The notes beneath the pieces were generated by a model. That model made no database searches and was not told the DNA's origin. It saw nothing but the letters and a program-made list of their open reading frames with translations. The translations under genes were made by a program, and so were the position numbers. This document shows positions 32,549 to 36,773 of a stretch of DNA of 36,773 nucleotides, one piece after another. The stretch lies in assembly GCA_024680695.1 (NCBI GenBank), contig JAILBW010000228.1:1-36773 (forward strand), read 5' to 3'. Position 1 is the stretch's first letter. Each line of letters starts with the position of its first letter. The stretch comes from Bacteroidaceae bacterium. Its GTDB lineage: Bacteria; Bacteroidota; Bacteroidia; Bacteroidales; Bacteroidaceae.

Positions 32549-35500
32549 ATGCAGAATTCGTTGCGATTTAGAGTGTTGCTCTCGCTGTTCCTTACTATAT
32601 GGGGAGGCATATTGACATCTGCGAATGCAGAAGACACGCAAATGGTTCTTTTCCATGAGACTTTTGGAGATAACCCAGGTTCGGTTCGTGAGTGGAATGA
32701 CTCTTACAGCGTGAAGTCTGGCGTCAGTGCTGTTTATGCTGGCGTTACTGGTTACACCATTTCGAATGCCAAGCAAGGGAAGAACACGACGGGCTCGACG
32801 CTGTCGGGTCTGAACCAAAGCAGTCAGGGGACTGACGCCTACATAATAATCGGTCCGTTGAATGTGGCCTCCTACAACTCGCTGACACTTACCTATCAGT
32901 GGAAGGCAGCATCCATAAAGGAGACGTATTCCACCTCCCTGTTCTATGCAACCAGTTCTGCTGGGACATACACCGAGGTGAGCGGCACAGGCACTGGAGC
33001 CACGACCTTCGTGGAGCGCAGCTACTCCTTGCCTGCTGAGGCACAGGTGAGTACGCTGTACTTGAAAATCGTGTTCAATACCTCGAATTCTCAGGCCATC
33101 ATCGACGAGGTGGAGCTGCGAGCAGGCACAGCAACGGCCACGTTCGAAGACCACAGATTTGCTGGTACGTTCAGCCTGTATTCTGGTGCGCTTACTGAGG
33201 GCGACTATGTGATTTGCTACAACGGCGGTGTCATGAACACTACGTTGGATAACGGCAGATTGCAGTATGAGGAAGTACAGCCGTCGAACGTCCTCATCAC
33301 CAATCCGAGTCAAGACATTGTCTGGCACATTACTCAGAGCGGAGACTACTGGACCATCTACAACGCCGCCGCTGGCAAGTACGCAGCAAGCACAGGCGCT
33401 GCAAATAAGGCTCAGCTACTGGCCAGTGATGCAGACGACAAGGCGCTGTGGAGTGTGACGGCTGGCTCGGCTGGCTCGGCAGCCTCGACGTACGATTTTA
33501 CAAACAAGCAAAACTCAGCCAACAGCGTCAATGCCACGCTGCGACGCAACGGCACGTACGGCTTTGCTTGCTATGCGACAGGTACAGGCAGCGCACTGAC
33601 CCTATACAGGTTGGCAGACGACACATCAGGCGATTTCGACTACTATCAGGCTGCCGATGGGAAGACGGGTGCAGCCCTGAAGACGGCAATGTGCGGCATC
33701 ATTTATGACCACACGGAACTGGGCTACGACAACCTTTGGGAGGCCTATCAGACCACCGACGTGCGAAGCGACGGCAAGATATGGGACATGTACTCCAACA
33801 TCACCAACTACGACCCCTACAGCGGCCCACACAACAATAGCTCAGAGGGCAGCGGCTTCAACCGCGAGCACTCCTTCCCCAAAAGCTGGTTTGGCGGCGT
33901 GATGCCCATGTACACCGACCTCCACCATTTGTATCCCGTCGATGGAAATATCAATACGCGACGCTCCAACTATCCGTATGGAGAGACCGACGGCGAGGCC
34001 TACAAATCGACCAACGACTTCAGCAAGCTTGGCACCTGCACCTATCCTGGCTACGAGGGCACTGTCTTCGAGCCGGCCGACGAGTACAAGGGCGACCTCG
34101 CGCGTACCTATTTCTATATGGTGACCTGCTACGAGGAGAAGCTGCCCGACTGGTTCGCGAACTATGCCTCTACGGAGGTGGTGTATGTCATCGACGGCTC
34201 CACCTATCCAGGCCTGCAGGCTTGGCAACTGGCGATGCTGATGAAGTGGGCGAAGAACGACCCTGTGAGCGAGAAGGAGACCAACCGCAACAACACAGTC
34301 TTTGCCAAGCAGGGCAATCGCAATCCCTTCATCGACTATCCGGGCTTGCAGGAATATATCTGGGGATCCTTGACTAACTCGGAGTTTAGCAACGACAACT
34401 ACCTGCAGCCCGTCTATATGAGTTTCAGTCAGGTTGAGACTATGGCTGCTGTTGGCGAAGATTTCGTGGAACCGACGCTGACAACCAATCCCGCAGGTCT
34501 GACCGTCACTTACAGCAGCAGCGATGAAACGGTGGCAATCGTAGATGCCGTCACTGGTGAGATGACTCTTGTAGATGATGGCACCGCTACCATCACCGCT
34601 ACGTTTGCCGGCAACGACAGCTACAACGTCGGCACGGCTTCGTATAGGCTGACCGTCGGCGAGCCTTCGTTGGTCTATGGGCAGAAACTGCTGTATGAGG
34701 GAATGAGCAAATATTCAGGAAACGCTGACGCAACGAATGCTATCACGAACCAATATGCAAACCTCGACTGCAAGACCTGGTCGACGCTCGAGAAGATATA
34801 TGCCGGAGGAGGCGGCTACGCAAACGACGGCTGCCTAAAGTTCGGCACAACCAGCGGCGCAGGCTCAATGACATCGGGTCCCATCGCACTGACGGGCAAA
34901 GCCACGCTGACATTCTATCTGAAGCAATATGGCAGCGATACTGGTGTCAGGCTGAACGTCGCTGTGACAGGTGCGACAGCCGACGCCACACAATTTACGC
35001 CAGCCAGCGACTGGACACCCTGCGTCGTCCATCTCACCAATGCGACGGGCGCTGTGACCATCACGCTGTCAACCAGTTCGAAACGTGCCTATGTGGACGA
35101 AATCACTTTAATCAGCAGCGGCCAGTTCGAGCTCGCCAATGGTGGCGATAATGTCGAGAACATCTCCGCTGCAGCTGCCAATACAGCCGCAGTCGGCTGC
35201 ACGTTCGACGTCACCCTGCAGGGCCGCACACTCTACAGGGACGGCGCGTGGAACACACTCACCCTGCCGTTCCCCCTCTCAGCCGAGCAGATTGCCTCCA
35301 GCCTGAGTGGCGCTGAAATCCGCACGCTCAGCAGCGCCTCGTTCGCCGATGGCACGATGACGCTGGAGTTCACGCCAGCGACGGGCTCCGAAGCCGTCAC
35401 CAGCATCGCAGCCGGCACTCCATACATCATCAGGTGGGACGGCGGAAACGACATTGTCAATCCGACATTCACTGACGTGACCATCAGCAGCGAGACGCAC

Positions 35501-35923
35501 CCAGTCATCATCGACGACATCATCACCTTTGCCGGCACCTACGCAGCACAGACGTTCGACGTGGAAAATCGCAGCCTCCTCTTCCTTGGCAGCGCGAACA
35601 CGCTCTACTACCCCCAGAGCGGCGCCACCATCGGAGCCCAGCGCGCCTACTTCCAGCTGGCCGACGGGCTTACAGCTGGCGACAATGACAGCGCCGTCAA
35701 GCACATCCTCCTGAACCTCAGCGACGACGAGACAGGCATCGAGATGGTTCAGTGGTCTATGGCCGATGGCCGATGGTCAATGGATAAAAATGTCAACGGT
35801 CAAGGTCCAACGGTCAATGGAAGGAATGGTCAATGGTACGACCTGAGTGGACGTAGGCTGGATGGCAGGCCGACCGTGAGGGGTGTGTACGTCGTGAATG
35901 GCCGCAAGGTAGTCGTGAAATAA
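32549..35923 (+). CDS. Large secreted endonuclease I family protein
   Basis: This 1124-residue protein has a signal peptide ('RFRVLLSLFLTIWGGILTSANA'). Residues about 30-190 look like a beta-sandwich binding module, and 200-350 like a second one. The nuclease domain (about 365-620) has 'FNREHSFPKSWF' near 437 and 'DLHHLYPVDGNINTRRSNYPYG' near 456, the beta-beta-alpha-metal signature of EndA/NucM endonuclease I, with catalytic His and Asn. Then come a BIG_2-like Ig repeat near 640-710, another beta-sandwich near 715-870, and a tail module ending in the sorting-type tag 'YDLSGRRLDGR...GVYVVNGRK'. It should degrade extracellular DNA or RNA. The linker before the tag is a low-complexity 'GGTCAATGG'-type repeat. 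The gene is monocistronic with a terminator at 36027. Confidence 0.88.
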   Translation: MQNSLRFRVLLSLFLTIWGGILTSANAEDTQMVLFHETFGDNPGSVREWNDSYSVKSGVSAVYAGVTGYTISNAKQGKNTTGSTLSGLNQSSQGTDAYIIIGPLNVASYNSLTLTYQWKAASIKETYSTSLFYATSSAGTYTEVSGTGTGATTFVERSYSLPAEAQVSTLYLKIVFNTSNSQAIIDEVELRAGTATATFEDHRFAGTFSLYSGALTEGDYVICYNGGVMNTTLDNGRLQYEEVQPSNVLITNPSQDIVWHITQSGDYWTIYNAAAGKYAASTGAANKAQLLASDADDKALWSVTAGSAGSAASTYDFTNKQNSANSVNATLRRNGTYGFACYATGTGSALTLYRLADDTSGDFDYYQAADGKTGAALKTAMCGIIYDHTELGYDNLWEAYQTTDVRSDGKIWDMYSNITNYDPYSGPHNNSSEGSGFNREHSFPKSWFGGVMPMYTDLHHLYPVDGNINTRRSNYPYGETDGEAYKSTNDFSKLGTCTYPGYEGTVFEPADEYKGDLARTYFYMVTCYEEKLPDWFANYASTEVVYVIDGSTYPGLQAWQLAMLMKWAKNDPVSEKETNRNNTVFAKQGNRNPFIDYPGLQEYIWGSLTNSEFSNDNYLQPVYMSFSQVETMAAVGEDFVEPTLTTNPAGLTVTYSSSDETVAIVDAVTGEMTLVDDGTATITATFAGNDSYNVGTASYRLTVGEPSLVYGQKLLYEGMSKYSGNADATNAITNQYANLDCKTWSTLEKIYAGGGGYANDGCLKFGTTSGAGSMTSGPIALTGKATLTFYLKQYGSDTGVRLNVAVTGATADATQFTPASDWTPCVVHLTNATGAVTITLSTSSKRAYVDEITLISSGQFELANGGDNVENISAAAANTAAVGCTFDVTLQGRTLYRDGAWNTLTLPFPLSAEQIASSLSGAEIRTLSSASFADGTMTLEFTPATGSEAVTSIAAGTPYIIRWDGGNDIVNPTFTDVTISSETHPVIIDDIITFAGTYAAQTFDVENRSLLFLGSANTLYYPQSGATIGAQRAYFQLADGLTAGDNDSAVKHILLNLSDDETGIEMVQWSMADGRWSMDKNVNGQGPTVNGRNGQWYDLSGRRLDGRPTVRGVYVVNGRKVVVK

Positions 35924-36026
35924 TGAGTCTGGGAGTTGGAGAGTGACAGCATCAGATAAAGTTCTTCAGCTCCCGTTTTTTCTCATCCCCCCCATTTCGG
36001 ATTTAGGCAAAAGGAAGGAAAAGAAG

Positions 36027-36062
36027 TGCTCCTACTTCAGCAAGCAGGAGCATTTTCTTTTA
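36027..36062 (+). terminator. Intrinsic terminator containing a class 1 repeat core
   Basis: TGCTCCT and AGGAGCA pair around a 12-nt loop and are followed by TTTTCTTTT. The right arm and loop contain AGCAAGCAGGAG, the core of the 22-bp arrays, so one unit has been used to build a terminator for the endonuclease gene. Confidence 0.65.
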
Positions 36063-36074
36063 TTGGTGTCCGGT

Positions 36075-36136
36075 AAAGTCGGCCTGAAAGGCCATTAAGC
36101 TGATAGCTTTCTGCCCCCTTTGGGGCGTTCCAAGCC
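36075..36136. repeat. Cluster of three short hairpins
   Basis: GGCCTGAAAGGCC, AAGCTGATAGCTT and GCCCCCTTTGGGGC follow each other closely in the 415-bp gap between the endonuclease and the next gene. This could be a structured RNA or the debris of a repeat; I recognise no family. Confidence 0.4.
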
Positions 36137-36220
36137 CCTGTCAATCACATTTTGCTCTGAATGCCGATGGTTAGGAGGGTGCAGGAGATGATGAAACAAT
36201 TTTACCTGACAGCAATAATT

Positions 36221-36262
36221 TTCTTCAGCAAGCAGGAGTGTTTTCTTCAGCAAGCAGGAGCA
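36221..36262 (+). repeat. 22-bp-period array, class 1 (2 units)
   Basis: TTCTTCAGCAAGCAGGAG occurs twice with AGCAAGCAGGAG starting at 36227 and 36249, exactly 22 bp apart. Confidence 0.7.
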
Positions 36263-36338
36263 CTTATTATTTGGTACCTACCTAAACGTAACACCATGTT
36301 CTTTGTCGGTTTTAGTCTGCTCCATGCTACAGTGTGGC

Positions 36339-36773
36339 TCAGAGGCTCACGGTGGCCGACGTCTCGCCTACGCGCACTACGTACATGCCTTTGGGGAGGG
36401 GCGAGAGGGAAATCTTAGCCTGACTGGACGTAATCGGCTTTTCGGCCACGATACGGCCTGACGTGTCGAAGATGGCAGCCGTCTGCCCTGCAGCGTTCGC
36501 CACATGGAGCATGCCGCAGCCGACGCTGATTCTGACCTGAGCGCCGACGGGAGCCTCCACGGCATCGTCGAGCAACTCGATGGAGAGGGACGAGATGGAG
36601 CCCGAGAAGGTGCCTGTGAGCGCCGTGCGCGACTTGTCGGTGCGGAAGAAGGAGCCCGAGCAGTCCTTCGACTTGTACATCTTCACGCGATAGCCTTCCG
36701 TGACCTCCACCGAGGCGATGGCCTTGTCGGGAATGCCATAGACGGCAAGGTCGGACATCGAGTGGGAGCCCAA
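36339..36773 (-). CDS. C-terminal part of a secreted surface protein (truncated by window edge)
   Basis: The frame is open to the right edge, so the 144 residues are only the end of a longer protein. The visible part has a beta-rich module ('SDLAVYGIPDKAIASVEV', 'YRVKMYKSKDCSG', 'LTGTFSGSISSLSIEL') that resembles the end of a discoidin-like or Ig-like domain. A classical type A sorting domain follows ('AIFDTSGRIVAEK...ISLSPLPKGMYVVRVG'). This tag is longer and closer to the T9SS consensus than those of the other three tagged proteins in the window. The catalytic or binding part lies outside, so function cannot be given. Confidence 0.75.
   Translation of the reverse strand: MGSHSMSDLAVYGIPDKAIASVEVTEGYRVKMYKSKDCSGSFFRTDKSRTALTGTFSGSISSLSIELLDDAVEAPVGAQVRISVGCGMLHVANAAGQTAAIFDTSGRIVAEKPITSSQAKISLSPLPKGMYVVRVGETSATVSL

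Overview
The window looks like chromosomal DNA of a Prevotella-like member of the Bacteroidales. Supporting signs are TAnnTTTG-type -7 promoter boxes upstream of many genes, SusE/F- and GLUG-type surface proteins, short C-terminal tags of the 'DLSGRR...GIY..NGKK' kind, a Tat-dependent Gfo/Idh/MocA and DUF1080 operon, and many pyrimidine and tRNA enzymes with Bacteroidales-style sequences. No rRNA, tRNA or CRISPR array was seen.

Bases 1 to about 8310 are AT-rich and accessory in character. The region opens with the 3' end of a DUF1848 gene that runs, 1 nt apart, into a 1424-residue protein fusing a methyltransferase-like N-terminus to a RecQ-family helicase. A coiled-coil protein with a C-terminal membrane anchor follows. 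These three genes form a plausible, uncharacterised genome-defence or DNA-processing operon. After them come decayed pieces (a metallophosphoesterase stub, an orphan fragment, a frameshifted polyvalent kinase/HExxH protein of the kind carried on integrative elements), a retropepsin-like protease and a lipoprotein. The island ends in a decayed patch at 8311-8560, where composition switches to GC-rich core DNA.

Bases 8610 to 19180 carry a secreted DUF5722 glycosidase-like protein, a histidine-type phosphatase coupled to a D-2-hydroxyacid dehydrogenase, a minus-strand operon pyrK-pyrD-trmD-zeta-like kinase-70-residue partner, a small nucleotidyltransferase, a secreted TPR protein, and a large GLUG surface protein coupled by a 1-nt gap to a 52-residue acidic peptide missed by the ORF track.

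Bases 22565 to 28252 form one minus-strand operon: cytosolic Gfo/Idh oxidoreductase, TatA, a Gfo/Idh oxidoreductase with a perfect twin-arginine signal, a secreted DUF1080 protein, a lipoprotein sugar isomerase/epimerase, and TatC. Transporter and substrate are packaged together, consistent with 3-keto-glycoside chemistry outside the cytoplasm. The right end holds a TPR protein, a small Cys protein, a Ca/Na antiporter, a small secreted protein, a large secreted endonuclease I and the tail of another surface protein.

The most unusual structure is not a gene. Six intergenic loci carry arrays of short units with an exact 22-bp period. Five share the core GCAAGC[A/G]G; the sixth has a different core. 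A separate 246-bp nested inverted repeat built of 11-bp units lies beside one of these arrays.
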